From: DATAQC01 sp051001215
GTDB lineage: Bacteria; Actinomycetota; Acidimicrobiia; Acidimicrobiales; AC-14
Assembly (NCBI GenBank): GCA_051001215.1
Contig: JBPCNP010000071.1
Coordinates: forward strand, 1 to 21,789
Direction: 5' to 3'
Length of the DNA stretch: 21,789 bases
In this document: positions 11,885-19,770 of the stretch, in pieces
Numbering within the stretch: position 1 is the stretch's first letter
Layout: the number at the start of each line of letters is the position of its first letter
Program-made: the position numbers and the translations under genes
Notes under the pieces: generated by a model
Databases searched by the model: none
What the model was told of the DNA's origin: nothing
The model's input: only the letters and a program-made list of their open reading frames with translations

Positions 11885-13170
11885 GACCCTCCCTCGCCTC
11901 CGAGGGCACGGCCTCCGAGGGCAACCAGGTGGGCGGCGAACGTCGGGTAGCTGGTAGCCACCGCGTCCCACCCCTCGATCAGTGACTCGCCGTCTACGGC
12001 CATGGCGGCCACGGCCATGGCCATGGCCACGCGGTGGTCGCCCTGACCGTCGGCCCGGGCCCCGACGAGGGTGCTTCCCCCCGTCACGATGAAGCCGTCG
12101 GCCTTGGTCTCCACCTCGGCACCGAAGGCCCGTAGTCCCTCGGACACGGTGGCGATGCGGTCGCTCTCCTTCACCCGCAGCTCCGCCGCCCCTCCGAACA
12201 GCGTGGGCCCGTCGGCCACCGCCGCGGCCACGGCCAGCACGGGAATCTCGTCGATGAGACCGGGCACCTCCACGCCACCGACCTCGGTGCCCCGCAACGG
12301 CCCGTACCGGGCCCGTACCTCGTCGTCGCCAACCCGCTCGATGTCGGCGCCCATGCGTTCCAGCACGTCGAGAAAGCCGGCCCGGCCCGGGCCCAGGTAC
12401 ACGTGGTCGACGGTCACGTCGCTGCCGGGCGTGACGCAGGCGGCGACCACCCAGAAGGCGGCCTGGGAGGGGTCGCCGGGGACGTCGAGCTCGAAGGGGC
12501 TGAGGTGCGACGGTCGCACCCGCACCGCACGCCCGCCGCCATCGCGGTCGTGGGTGACCTCGGCGTCGGCCCCGCACAGCGCCAGCAGCTCCTCGGTGTG
12601 GGCCCGGGTGGGGACGGGCTCGCGCACGACGGTCTGTCCGTCGGCGCCGAGGCCGGCCAACAAGACGGCCGCCTTCACCTGGGCACTGGCCACGGGCGGG
12701 GTGTAGTCGATGCCGGCCAGCCTTCCACCGCGCACGACCAGGGGTGGGTAGTGGCCCCCCTCGCGGCCGTCGACCAGCGCTCCCATCAACCGCAGGGGCT
12801 CTACCACCCGATCCATGGGACGGCGGGCCACGGAGGCATCACCGGCGAGCACGGTGAGCCAGTCGAAACCGGCGCAGAACCCGGCCAGCAGACGGATCCC
12901 CGTACCCGAGTTGCCCACGTCGAGCACGCCTTCGGGCTCGTGCAGCCGCTCGATCCCCCCCAGTATCCGCTCGCCGTCGACCTCGGCCCCCAACGCCTCG
13001 ATGGCGGCGCGGGTATGCCCCACGTCGTCGCCGTCGGACAGACCCCTGACGACCGAGGTGCCCTCGGCCCGGGCGGCGAAGAGCAGAGCCCGGTGGGAGA
13101 TGGACTTGTCGCCGGGCACCCTGACGCGGCCCCGGAGTGGCCGGCCACCCATCACCCGCAGAGCCGTCAT
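11881..13170 (-). CDS. aroA: 5-enolpyruvylshikimate-3-phosphate synthase
   Basis: A 429-residue enzyme of the shikimate pathway, joining shikimate 3-phosphate and phosphoenolpyruvate. Active-site motifs are PGDKSISHRALLFAA (19-33), VGNSGTGIRLLAG, RPMDRVVEPL, the VPGDPSQAAFW loop, DEIPVLAVAAA with its catalytic Asp, the KESDRI glutamate region and DHRVAMAMA. The GNSGT form of the phosphoenolpyruvate loop differs from the E. coli GNAGT form. The ATG at 13170 follows the tyrA stop by 4 bases, and the gene overlaps cmk-plsC by 4 bases, so it is within a coupled operon with tyrA and aroH. Confidence 0.97.
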   Translation of the reverse strand: MTALRVMGGRPLRGRVRVPGDKSISHRALLFAARAEGTSVVRGLSDGDDVGHTRAAIEALGAEVDGERILGGIERLHEPEGVLDVGNSGTGIRLLAGFCAGFDWLTVLAGDASVARRPMDRVVEPLRLMGALVDGREGGHYPPLVVRGGRLAGIDYTPPVASAQVKAAVLLAGLGADGQTVVREPVPTRAHTEELLALCGADAEVTHDRDGGGRAVRVRPSHLSPFELDVPGDPSQAAFWVVAACVTPGSDVTVDHVYLGPGRAGFLDVLERMGADIERVGDDEVRARYGPLRGTEVGGVEVPGLIDEIPVLAVAAAVADGPTLFGGAAELRVKESDRIATVSEGLRAFGAEVETKADGFIVTGGSTLVGARADGQGDHRVAMAMAVAAMAVDGESLIEGWDAVATSYPTFAAHLVALGGRALGGEGGS

Positions 13171-13174
13171 CCCG

Positions 13175-14272
13175 TCACTCGAGAGGAGACGCCGAGGGCC
13201 GGAACCCCCGGGCGACAAGGGCGTCGCGGGCCCGCTCGAACGCTGCCTGCTCGACCACCATCACCAGCACGCCACGGGGGCCCTCGGTGGAGTGGGCGAT
13301 CTCGAGGTTGGCGATGTTGACGTCGAGCTCGGCCAGCAGGGTGGTGATCTCGGCCACGACCCCCGGACGGTCGGGTACGGGGACCCGCACCTCGGCCAGA
13401 CCGACGCCACGCTCCATCCGGGTTGGGAGATTGACCCGGGCGTGGCGGGAGCGCTCGAGCGACGACCGAAGGGCGTCTCGGTCACCGGTGGCCACCCGCT
13501 CCCGCATGTCCCCCAGGGCACCGATCAGCCGATCGAGGCCGTCGAGGATGGCGTCGGTGTTCTCGGCGCAGATGTCGAGCCAGATGCCAGGACTGCCGGC
13601 CGCTACCCGGGTCATGTCTTTGAAGCCGCCGGCGACCAGGCGCAACATGGCCGGGTGCTCAACGGCGCCGTCGGCGGCCAGGCCCATGATCGTCGCTGCG
13701 GTCAGGTGGGGAACGTGTGAGACCAGTGCCACCAGCGAATCGTGGCGGTCGGGCGGCAGGGACACGACGTCGGCGCCGAAGGAGCGGATCACCGAGCGCA
13801 CCCGCGTGTATGCCTCGGAATCGGTGTCGAGGGTGGGCGTGAGCACCCAGGTGGCCCCCTCGAACAACGTGGCATCGGCGCCATCCACGCCATCCTGCTC
13901 GGATCCGGCCATGGGATGGCCGCCCACGAAACAGGCATCGGCCACCGCCGCAACCACCGAACCCTTCACTCCTCCCACGTCGGTGACGACCCCACCCCGC
14001 GCCAGAGCGGCCCGAGCCGCGCCGGGAATGGCCCCGACCGGTGTGGCCACGAAGGTCACCTCGGCGTCGGGGTCGTCGCCCACCGCGTCGAGGACGCCGC
14101 GCTCCAGGGCCCGGGCAGCCCGGGTGGGATCGAGGTCGGACCCGGTGACGTGCCACCCCCGGGCGCGCAGGGCGAGCCCGATCGATCCCCCGATGAGCCC
14201 GGTGCCGACCACGGCCGCCCGCCGCCGAGGCGAGGCGACATCACTGCCGGGCGCGTCAGCCGGGGAGGTCAT
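13175..14272 (-). CDS. tyrA: Prephenate dehydrogenase with ACT domain
   Basis: A 365-residue protein. After a flexible leader, the NAD-binding fold starts with AAVVGTGLIGGSIGLALRA (19-37). GGHPMAGSEQDG and the downstream helical dimerisation domain (HVPHLTAATIMGLA, GGFKDMTRVA) are typical of TyrA. A C-terminal ACT domain (about 290-360, PVPDRPGVVAEITTLLAELDVNI) suggests allosteric control, probably by tyrosine. It oxidises and decarboxylates prephenate to 4-hydroxyphenylpyruvate; arogenate use cannot be excluded. The start ATG lies 17 bases inside the end of aroH, which supplies prephenate. Tight overlap indicates coupled expression of the branch from chorismate to tyrosine. Confidence 0.94.
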   Translation of the reverse strand: MTSPADAPGSDVASPRRRAAVVGTGLIGGSIGLALRARGWHVTGSDLDPTRAARALERGVLDAVGDDPDAEVTFVATPVGAIPGAARAALARGGVVTDVGGVKGSVVAAVADACFVGGHPMAGSEQDGVDGADATLFEGATWVLTPTLDTDSEAYTRVRSVIRSFGADVVSLPPDRHDSLVALVSHVPHLTAATIMGLAADGAVEHPAMLRLVAGGFKDMTRVAAGSPGIWLDICAENTDAILDGLDRLIGALGDMRERVATGDRDALRSSLERSRHARVNLPTRMERGVGLAEVRVPVPDRPGVVAEITTLLAELDVNIANLEIAHSTEGPRGVLVMVVEQAAFERARDALVARGFRPSASPLE

Positions 14273-14624
14273 CGCGCAGGGCCTCGGCCCCCTCCAGGTA
14301 CACGTGGCGGAGCTCGGAGCGGGGGCGGTCGGTCTCGAGGTGGACGAGGATGCGGATACACCGGGGTGTCGCACCCTGCACGGAGAGCTCCTGGGCGCAG
14401 AGCAACGGGACATCTCCGAGCCCGGTCGCCCGCGCCGCCGAGGCGGGGAACATCGACACGATGTCGGCGGTGGCGGTGAAGATCATGCTGATGATGTCGT
14501 CGTGGGTCACGCCGTTTCGGGACAGCATGGCGGCGATGAGCGCCTGCACCCGCTCGGAGACCTGCTCCGGGGTGTCCTCGTCGACGGTTGTGGCACCACG
14601 CAACGCTCGAATGGCCACAGGCAC
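14256..14624 (-). CDS. aroH: Chorismate mutase, AroH type
   Basis: A 122-residue single-domain chorismate mutase of the trimeric AroH fold. RALRGATTV at 6-14, LLCAQEL (74-80) and RCIRIL (88-93) place Arg9, Glu79 and Arg91 where B. subtilis AroH has its catalytic Arg7, Glu78 and Arg90. LRHVYLEGA (105-113) supplies Tyr109. It converts chorismate to prephenate, the substrate of the overlapping tyrA. The GTG start lies 11 bases after the pseudouridine synthase stop and has no purine-rich ribosome-binding site, so reinitiation from upstream translation is likely. The C terminus overlaps tyrA by 17 bases. Confidence 0.95.
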   Translation of the reverse strand: MPVAIRALRGATTVDEDTPEQVSERVQALIAAMLSRNGVTHDDIISMIFTATADIVSMFPASAARATGLGDVPLLCAQELSVQGATPRCIRILVHLETDRPRSELRHVYLEGAEALRDDLPG

Positions 14625-14635
14625 GACGAGGGAGG

Positions 14636-15517
14636 TTAGTTGGCGGTCGGCCGCGCCGGGCCCACTGGGGCTGCGCCCACTGGGGCTGCACCCACTGGGG
14701 CTGTGCCCTCACGACTCGACGCCGCCGTCTCGAGGGCGCGGACCTCGGCAGGTGTGAGCTCGCGTGATTGGCCGGGAGCCAGGCGCCGATCGGCCAGCGG
14801 ACCGATCCGGACCCGGACCAGGCGGATGACCGGGTGGCCCACGGCCGCGCACATGCGTCGGACCTGGCGGTTGCGTCCCTCGTGGATCACGATGCGCAGG
14901 CCATTGGGTGGGACCAGGCCGACGCGCGCCGGGGCGGTCGGGCCGTCGTCGAGCTCGATGCCCTCGCGCAGGCGTCGCAGGGCGCCGCGGCTGGGCGTGC
15001 CCTCGACCTCGGCCAGGTACTCCTTGTCCACGCCGAACGACGGATGGGTGAGCCGGTGGGTGAGATCGCCGTCGTTGGTCAACAGGAGCAGGCCTTCGGT
15101 CTCGGCGTCGAGACGCCCGACCGGGAAGACCCTCGGCACGGTCGGCACCATCTCGACCACGGTTGGCCGCCCCTGGGGATCGTCGGCCGTGGTGAGCACA
15201 CCGGCGGGCTTGTTCAGCAGGTAGTACACCAGGCCCGGTCGCACCGACAGCGGGACGCCATCGACTTCGATGCGTGCCACGTCAGGGTCGACCCGCCGCC
15301 CCAGGACGGCCACCTCGCCGTCGACGGTGACGAGTCCGTCGGCGATGAACTCCTCGCAGGCCCGCCTACTGCCCAGACCCACCGCGGCCAGCACCTTCTG
15401 CAGCCGCTCGCCGTGCGTGTCACCGGGGGCGGGCACCCGGTTCCTCCGGAGCTCGCCCGCCGCTGCCGGCGGGGCCCCCACCCCGCCCGGCGTATCGGAG
15501 GCAAGCTGGTCCCTCAC
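14636..15517 (-). CDS. rluB: 23S rRNA pseudouridine synthase, RsuA/RluB family
   Basis: A 293-residue protein. A Pro/Ala-rich leader (1-34) precedes an S4 RNA-binding domain (about 36-80, RLQKVLAAVGLGSRR) and a pseudouridine synthase domain whose catalytic Asp137 lies in GRLDAETEGLLLLTNDG. LNKPAGVLTT and EGRNRQVRRM are further family marks. Position between scpB and the cell-growth genes is the usual place of rluB, which modifies 23S rRNA helix 89; RsuA/RluE cannot be excluded from sequence alone. GTG 15517 overlaps the scpB stop (GTGA). The C-terminal 20 or so residues are an APVGA repeat encoded by a 15-bp tandem repeat. Confidence 0.92.
   Translation of the reverse strand: MRDQLASDTPGGVGAPPAAAGELRRNRVPAPGDTHGERLQKVLAAVGLGSRRACEEFIADGLVTVDGEVAVLGRRVDPDVARIEVDGVPLSVRPGLVYYLLNKPAGVLTTADDPQGRPTVVEMVPTVPRVFPVGRLDAETEGLLLLTNDGDLTHRLTHPSFGVDKEYLAEVEGTPSRGALRRLREGIELDDGPTAPARVGLVPPNGLRIVIHEGRNRQVRRMCAAVGHPVIRLVRVRIGPLADRRLAPGQSRELTPAEVRALETAASSREGTAPVGAAPVGAAPVGPARPTAN
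14661..14705. repeat. 15-bp tandem repeat at the end of the pseudouridine synthase gene
   Basis: Three copies (14661-14675, 14676-14690, 14691-14705) of CCCACTGGGGCTG followed by two variable bases. On the coding strand each adds five residues of Ala-Pro-Val-Gly-Ala type. The unit is a multiple of three and lies in a low-constraint tail. Confidence 0.95.
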
Positions 15518-16092
15518 GGTTCCCGGGCGCCCAGGCCGCGCTCCAGGGCCTCTACCGTCTCGGGCCCGGGGACGAACTCAGCGAGAGGTGGCAGGTCGTC
15601 GAGGGAATCGAGCCCCAGCTTCTCGAGGAACAGCCGGGTGGTGCCGTAGAGCAGGGCCTGGCCCGGACCGGGATCGTGGCCGACCTGGCTGACGTAGCCC
15701 TTCTGCTCGAGGGTGCGGACCACGGCGTCGGCGTTGACCCCGCGGATGGCGGCCACCTGGGCCCGGGACACCGGCTGGCGATAGGCCACGATGGCCAGCG
15801 TCTCCAGGGCAGCCGCCGACAGCCGGGCCGTCTGGCCCTGGAGCACGAAACGTTCCACATAGGGAGCCAGATCGGGGTGGCTCTGGAAGCGGTACCCACC
15901 GGCCACCCGCACCAGCACGAACCCTCGATCGTCGGCCACGTAGGCGGCCTCCAGCCGGGAGCACAGCTCCTCGACGCGACTCAGCGACAGCTCCAGCAGC
16001 TCGGCCAGCAACTGGGGCTCGACCGGCTCCTCGGCCACCATCAGGATGGCTTCAACTGCCCGCCTGGCCTCGTCAGCCATCAAAGTGCTCAT
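15514..16092 (-). CDS. scpB: Segregation and condensation protein ScpB
   Basis: A 192-residue protein with the two winged-helix domains of ScpB. The N-terminal one starts EARRAVEAILMVAEEPVEPQ; the second contains LSAAALETLAIVAYRQPVSRAQVAAIRGVNAD, the most conserved ScpB signature, then a GTTRLFLEKLGL wing. ScpB dimers bind ScpA and regulate the SMC ATPase in condensing and segregating the chromosome. The ATG overlaps the scpA stop by one base (TGATG), typical of the scpAB pair. A second ATG five codons in is an alternative start. Confidence 0.96.
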   Translation of the reverse strand: MSTLMADEARRAVEAILMVAEEPVEPQLLAELLELSLSRVEELCSRLEAAYVADDRGFVLVRVAGGYRFQSHPDLAPYVERFVLQGQTARLSAAALETLAIVAYRQPVSRAQVAAIRGVNADAVVRTLEQKGYVSQVGHDPGPGQALLYGTTRLFLEKLGLDSLDDLPPLAEFVPGPETVEALERGLGAREP

Positions 16093-16883
16093 CAGCCATC
16101 GTAGGAGTCCACTCGGTCGGAGGCGCCGAGGCCGGGCGTGACATCGACCCACGCCGTCGCCACCCATGCCACGGTCAGCTCGCCGAAGCTCTCGAGCTGG
16201 TCGAGCTCCACGCGGCCCTGCTTGTAGAGCTCGAGCAGGGCGAGGAAATGCACGATGACGTCGAGGCGCGTGGCCAACCTCGAGGTGATCGACCGGAACG
16301 AGCGCCTCCCGGTGCCGGGCAACGACGACGCCAGCTCGTCGACCACGTCGGCCACGCTGACCCTCACGGGGGCCACGTGGTCGAGGTCGACCTGGGGCAC
16401 AGGGCGCGGGGTGGTCGCCGCCAGCCAGGCGGCCCGTAGGTCGAGTGGGCCGAGCCCGGCCAGCAGGTCGGGGGTGAGGGCGAGGAACCTGGGCTCGAGC
16501 CCCGACGTGCGGGGATGGGAGTTGGCCGCCGCCGCGGCCAGGCGCGACATAGCCGCGGCTGCGTTGCGAAACGTCTTGCACTCCAGGAGCCGGGCCAGCA
16601 GCAGGTCGCGCTCCTCGAACAGGGCCAGCTCCTCGTCGAGCTCCACGTCGTCGGGACCGGGAAGCAGGCGTCGGCACTTGAGCTCGACGAGCGTGGCCGC
16701 CACCACGAGGAACTCGGTGGCCACGTCGAGGTCGAGGGTGCCGATGCGCTCGATCTCGGCTACGTAGGCGTCGACGATGCTCGACAGCGACACGTCCCAC
16801 AGGTCGATCTCGTCGCGACAGATCAGGTGGAGGAGCAGGTCGAACGGGCCCTGGTACACCGGCGTCTGGACGTCGTAGGGCAC
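16092..16883 (-). CDS. scpA: Segregation and condensation protein ScpA (kleisin)
   Basis: A 263-residue kleisin that bridges the SMC heads and carries ScpB. The N terminus has the ScpA hallmark VYQGPFDLLLHLICRDEIDLWDV (split around 9-31), followed by ATEFLVVAATLVELKCRRLLPG. The C-terminal winged helix (about 195-245, DVIVHFLALLELYKQGRVEL) contacts the SMC head. The middle linker is acidic, then variable. GTG 16883 is preceded by a TAACCT box six bases away, so the operon mRNA is probably leaderless. It heads the scpA to cmk-plsC operon and is divergent from trpS. Confidence 0.95.
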   Translation of the reverse strand: MPYDVQTPVYQGPFDLLLHLICRDEIDLWDVSLSSIVDAYVAEIERIGTLDLDVATEFLVVAATLVELKCRRLLPGPDDVELDEELALFEERDLLLARLLECKTFRNAAAAMSRLAAAAANSHPRTSGLEPRFLALTPDLLAGLGPLDLRAAWLAATTPRPVPQVDLDHVAPVRVSVADVVDELASSLPGTGRRSFRSITSRLATRLDVIVHFLALLELYKQGRVELDQLESFGELTVAWVATAWVDVTPGLGASDRVDSYDG

Positions 16884-16889
16884 CTGTGC

Positions 16890-16895
16890 AGGTTA
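16890..16895 (-). promoter_or_regulatory. Possible leaderless -10 box of the scpA operon
   Basis: TAACCT on the minus strand (inside GATAACCT) ends six bases before the scpA GTG. It shares a 52-bp divergent region with the trpS promoter. No clear -35 box. Confidence 0.45.
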
Positions 16896-16922
16896 TCGGT
16901 CGAGCACCGCCGACCTGGGGAA

Positions 16923-16928
16923 TACCAT
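16923..16928 (+). promoter_or_regulatory. Possible leaderless -10 box of trpS
   Basis: TACCAT, seven bases before the trpS ATG, with no ribosome-binding site between them. The spacing puts the transcript start at the A of ATG or one base before. Confidence 0.5.
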
Positions 16929-16935
16929 CGGCCGA

Positions 16936-17922
16936 ATGAATCGCGTGCTGTCGGGCATCCAGCCCACCGGCGACGTCCACCTGGGCAGCTACCTGGGTGC
17001 CGTCCGACAGTGGGTCGCCGACCAACACACCCACGACTCGTTCTTCTGCGTCGTCGACCTGCACGCCCTCACCATTCCTCGCGATCCCTACGAGCTACGG
17101 GCCAAGACCCTCGAAACCGTTCTCGTGCTCATCGCCGCCGGCCTCGACCCCCACCGCTGCACCTTGTTCCTGCAGAGCCACGTGCCCGAGCACACCCAGC
17201 TGTCGTGGATCCTCGAGGGCGTCGCCTCGATGGGGGAGCTCCGGCGCATGACCCAGTTCAAGGACAAGGCCAAGGGCGGCGAGGAGTCGGCCCGGGTGGG
17301 TTTGTTCACCTACCCGGTGCTGATGGCCGCCGACATCCTGCTCTACGACGCCGACAGGGTGCCCGTCGGCGAAGACCAGCGCCAGCACCTCGAGCTGTGC
17401 CGCGACCTGGCCATGCGCTTCAACCACCGCTACGGGGAGACGTTCGTCGTGCCCGAGGGCGCGGTACCCGAGGTGGGCGCCCGCATCATGGACCTGCAGA
17501 ACCCCGAGGCCAAGATGTCGAAGATGTCGGAATCGCCCAAGGGCATGGTGATGGCCCTCGACGACCCCGGCACCATCGAGCGAAAGTTCCGGCGGGCGGT
17601 CACCGACCCGGGGGCGACCGTGCGCTACGACGTCGAGCACAAGCCCGGCGTGTCGAACCTCATCCAGATCCTCGCTGCCGCCACCGGCCGGGCCCCCGAA
17701 GCCGTGGCCGGCGACTACGACCAGTACGGAGCCCTCAAAGCCGACACCGCGGCGGCGGTGATCGAGCTGCTGCGTCCCGTGCGGGAGCGCTACGGCGAGC
17801 TGGCCGCCGATCCAGGGGCAGTCGAGGCAGTCCTGTCCAAGGGAGCGGCCAAGGCCCGGGCCGTCGCGGCCGAGACGCTGGCTCGGGCCCAGGACGCAAT
17901 CGGGCTGCTGGCCCCCCGGTGA
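16936..17922 (+). CDS. trpS: Tryptophanyl-tRNA synthetase
   Basis: A 328-residue class I aminoacyl-tRNA synthetase of normal bacterial TrpRS length. It charges tRNA-Trp with tryptophan in the cytosol. The ATP site has PTGDVHLGSYLGA (10-22, HIGH-like motif at 15-18) and a KMSKM at 193-197, where KMSKS is the textbook form. The tryptophan pocket includes FCVVDLHALT (37-46) and VLMAADILLY (128-137), and VPVGEDQRQH (142-151) is also highly conserved. No leader or T-box element is present, as the -10 box nearly touches the ATG. The stop overlaps the next gene by 4 bases (GTGA). Confidence 0.97.
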   Translation: MNRVLSGIQPTGDVHLGSYLGAVRQWVADQHTHDSFFCVVDLHALTIPRDPYELRAKTLETVLVLIAAGLDPHRCTLFLQSHVPEHTQLSWILEGVASMGELRRMTQFKDKAKGGEESARVGLFTYPVLMAADILLYDADRVPVGEDQRQHLELCRDLAMRFNHRYGETFVVPEGAVPEVGARIMDLQNPEAKMSKMSESPKGMVMALDDPGTIERKFRRAVTDPGATVRYDVEHKPGVSNLIQILAAATGRAPEAVAGDYDQYGALKADTAAAVIELLRPVRERYGELAADPGAVEAVLSKGAAKARAVAAETLARAQDAIGLLAPR

Positions 17923-18188
17923 CCGCCGCCTCCATCAGCCCCGGTCGCCAGCAGGCGGGCAACGTGGCCCTGGTGGTCGGTTATGCCGTCGCCGTCTGGG
18001 CCCTGGCCCGAGCGGTGCCCATGTTCCGCCAGCGCCGGGCAGGCCGGTTCCTCGCCGCCGAAGCGGGCACCGCGGCGGTCGCCGTGGGTTGGGCCCTGCG
18101 CGCCGACGTGGTCCCCGCGGCGCTCAACGGTGGCTTCGTCGCCGCCTTCGCCGCCGCCTGGTGGATCGGCGGTCGGCGCCGCCCCTGA
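17919..18188 (+). CDS. Small membrane protein coupled to trpS
   Basis: An 89-residue protein starting at GTG 17919 within the trpS stop. Hydrophobic helices lie at about 15-34 (VALVVGYAVAVWALARAVPM), 46-60 (AAEAGTAAVAVGWAL) and 66-83 (VPAALNGGFVAAFAAAWW), separated by basic residues (FRQRRAGR) and ending GGRRRP. I do not recognise a family. Overlap with trpS and codon-position GC like its neighbours argue that it is real. The ABC permease gene converges 28 bases later, with no obvious hairpin terminator between them. Confidence 0.65.
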   Translation: MTAASISPGRQQAGNVALVVGYAVAVWALARAVPMFRQRRAGRFLAAEAGTAAVAVGWALRADVVPAALNGGFVAAFAAAWWIGGRRRP

Positions 18189-18216
18189 GCGGGCTCCGGC
18201 GGCTGGCCGCGGTCGG

Positions 18217-19110
18217 TCAGATCTTCGACGACGCCTGGGCGCCCATCACCGCCAGGTCCTCCACCCCGACGACCTCGATCGGAGCCGCTCCGAGGCGTCG
18301 CTGCTGGCGGACCTCGAGACGGTGGGAGATGCGGCTGAGGACCAGGTTGACGGCGATGTAGCAGACGGCCACGAAAAGGTAGGCCTGAAGGCGATTGTTG
18401 TAGAACGAGCCGATGTTGTCGGCTCGGCGCAGGGCGTCGTCGTAGCCGATCACGACACCCAGGGCGGTGTCTTTCAACAGGGTGATGAGCTGGCTGACGA
18501 TGGCCGGCGCCATGCGCCGGGCTGCCTGCGGGAGGATCACCGCAGTCATCGACTGGCGATGGGTGAGGCCGACGGCCGACGCCGCCTCGCCCTGGCCCCG
18601 ATCGAGCGACAGGATCCCGGCCCGGAAGATCTCCCCGAGGACGGCGCCGTTGTAGATGGCCAGGCCGACGACCAAGGCCTGGAAGGCGCTCGGGTGCACG
18701 CCCATCGGCGGGAGGGCGACGAAGCTGAAGAAGATGAGCAGGAGCAGGGGCAGGGCCCGGAAGAACTCCACGTAGCCGCCCGCGGGCCACTGCACGGCCC
18801 GATGGCCGTCCAGGCGGGCCAGGGCCATCACCGCACCGATGATCATGGCCAGGACCATGGCCACCGCCGCCGCCTTGATGGTGTTGACGAAGCCGCCAAG
18901 GAGGAAACGCACGACCGACCACTGGGTGAGGGGTCGCCACAGGGCGGCGCGCAGCTGGCCCTTGTCGGCGAAGCGCATGGTGGCGACGACCACGACGGCG
19001 ACGATGACCACGAGGGAGGCGGCGGTGACCTCCAGCACGCGTCTGCGTCCTCCGGGACCGAGCTCGTCGCCGAGGAAGTTGGGCGTCGCCACCCTGCGCC
19101 CCGACCTCAC
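18217..19110 (-). CDS. gluD: Amino-acid ABC transporter permease (second subunit)
   Basis: A 297-residue inner-membrane permease of the polar amino-acid (His/Glu/Gln) family. One helix at about 25-43 precedes the five-helix permease core. The coupling EAA loop GQGEAASAVGLTHRQSMTAVILPQAARRMAP meets the ATPase, and FFRALPLLLLIFFSF is the usual start of a core helix. The C-terminal part after RISHRLEVRQQRR is a short cytosolic tail. GTG 19110 overlaps the stop of the other permease (GTGA); GTG 19092 is an alternative. By order (ATPase, binding protein, permease, permease) it corresponds to GluD of the Corynebacterium glutamate system; the substrate is inferred. Confidence 0.9.
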   Translation of the reverse strand: MRSGRRVATPNFLGDELGPGGRRRVLEVTAASLVVIVAVVVVATMRFADKGQLRAALWRPLTQWSVVRFLLGGFVNTIKAAAVAMVLAMIIGAVMALARLDGHRAVQWPAGGYVEFFRALPLLLLIFFSFVALPPMGVHPSAFQALVVGLAIYNGAVLGEIFRAGILSLDRGQGEAASAVGLTHRQSMTAVILPQAARRMAPAIVSQLITLLKDTALGVVIGYDDALRRADNIGSFYNNRLQAYLFVAVCYIAVNLVLSRISHRLEVRQQRRLGAAPIEVVGVEDLAVMGAQASSKI

Positions 19111-19751
19111 CGCCGTATCGCCAGCCGGCGCTCGAGCAGTCCCACGGCCCAGCCCGCGGGCAGGGCGAGGACGAGATAGGCGATCGCCGCCCCGACGAGG
19201 GTGGGGATGGGTTGGGCAGTGGCCGTCAACAGCTTCTGGGCGAACCCGAAGATGTCGAGCACGGTGAAGGCCCCGGCGATGGCCGAGTTCTTGATGAGGG
19301 CGATGAAGATGCTGCCGAGGGGCGCCACGACCGTGCGCAGGGCCTGGGGCAGCACGACCAGGCCCAGCAATTGGGGAAAGGTGAGGCCCAGGGCCCGGCC
19401 CGCTTCGGCCTGGCCCCTGGCCACCGAGTTGATGCCCGATCGCACTGTCTCGGCCACGAACGTGCTGGTGTAGGCGGACAGCACGATCACGGCCGAGACG
19501 AACGGCGAGTAGCTCACTCCGACCTTGGTGAGGCCGAAGAAGAACAGGTACATCAACACGATGACCGGGGTGTTGCGCAGGGTCTCGACCCACAGGGTGG
19601 CCACCGCCCGCAGGGGTGGCACGGGGCTCACCCGGAAGGCCGCCATCAGCACACCGACGACGAACGCCACCGTGAACGACAACAGCGTGAGCTCCACGGT
19701 GATCACCATGGCGTCGAGGTAGCCACCCAGGTTGTCGAGAACGATGTGCAC
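19107..19751 (-). CDS. gluC: Amino-acid ABC transporter permease (first subunit)
   Basis: A 214-residue permease with five membrane helices. LRNTPVIVLMYLFFFGL (59-75) and the EAA loop GQAEAGRALGLTFPQLLGLVVLPQALR (112-138) are family marks; IKNSAIAGAFTVLDIFG (154-170) follows. It should pair with the second permease to form the membrane channel for glutamate or a related polar amino acid. The GTG start has GAGG nine bases upstream. It follows the binding-protein gene by 19 bases and overlaps the next permease by 4. Confidence 0.92.
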   Translation of the reverse strand: MHIVLDNLGGYLDAMVITVELTLLSFTVAFVVGVLMAAFRVSPVPPLRAVATLWVETLRNTPVIVLMYLFFFGLTKVGVSYSPFVSAVIVLSAYTSTFVAETVRSGINSVARGQAEAGRALGLTFPQLLGLVVLPQALRTVVAPLGSIFIALIKNSAIAGAFTVLDIFGFAQKLLTATAQPIPTLVGAAIAYLVLALPAGWAVGLLERRLAIRR

Positions 19752-19770
19752 GTTGGCGGCCTCGGGCGGC

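Noticed and set aside
16884..16935. T-box or tryptophan attenuator before trpS
   Set aside because: The gap is only 52 bp and the -10 box is seven bases from the ATG, leaving no leader RNA.
18189..18216. Terminator between the trpS operon and the permease gene
   Set aside because: The 28-bp gap is GC-rich, but I found no stable hairpin followed by a T run on either strand.
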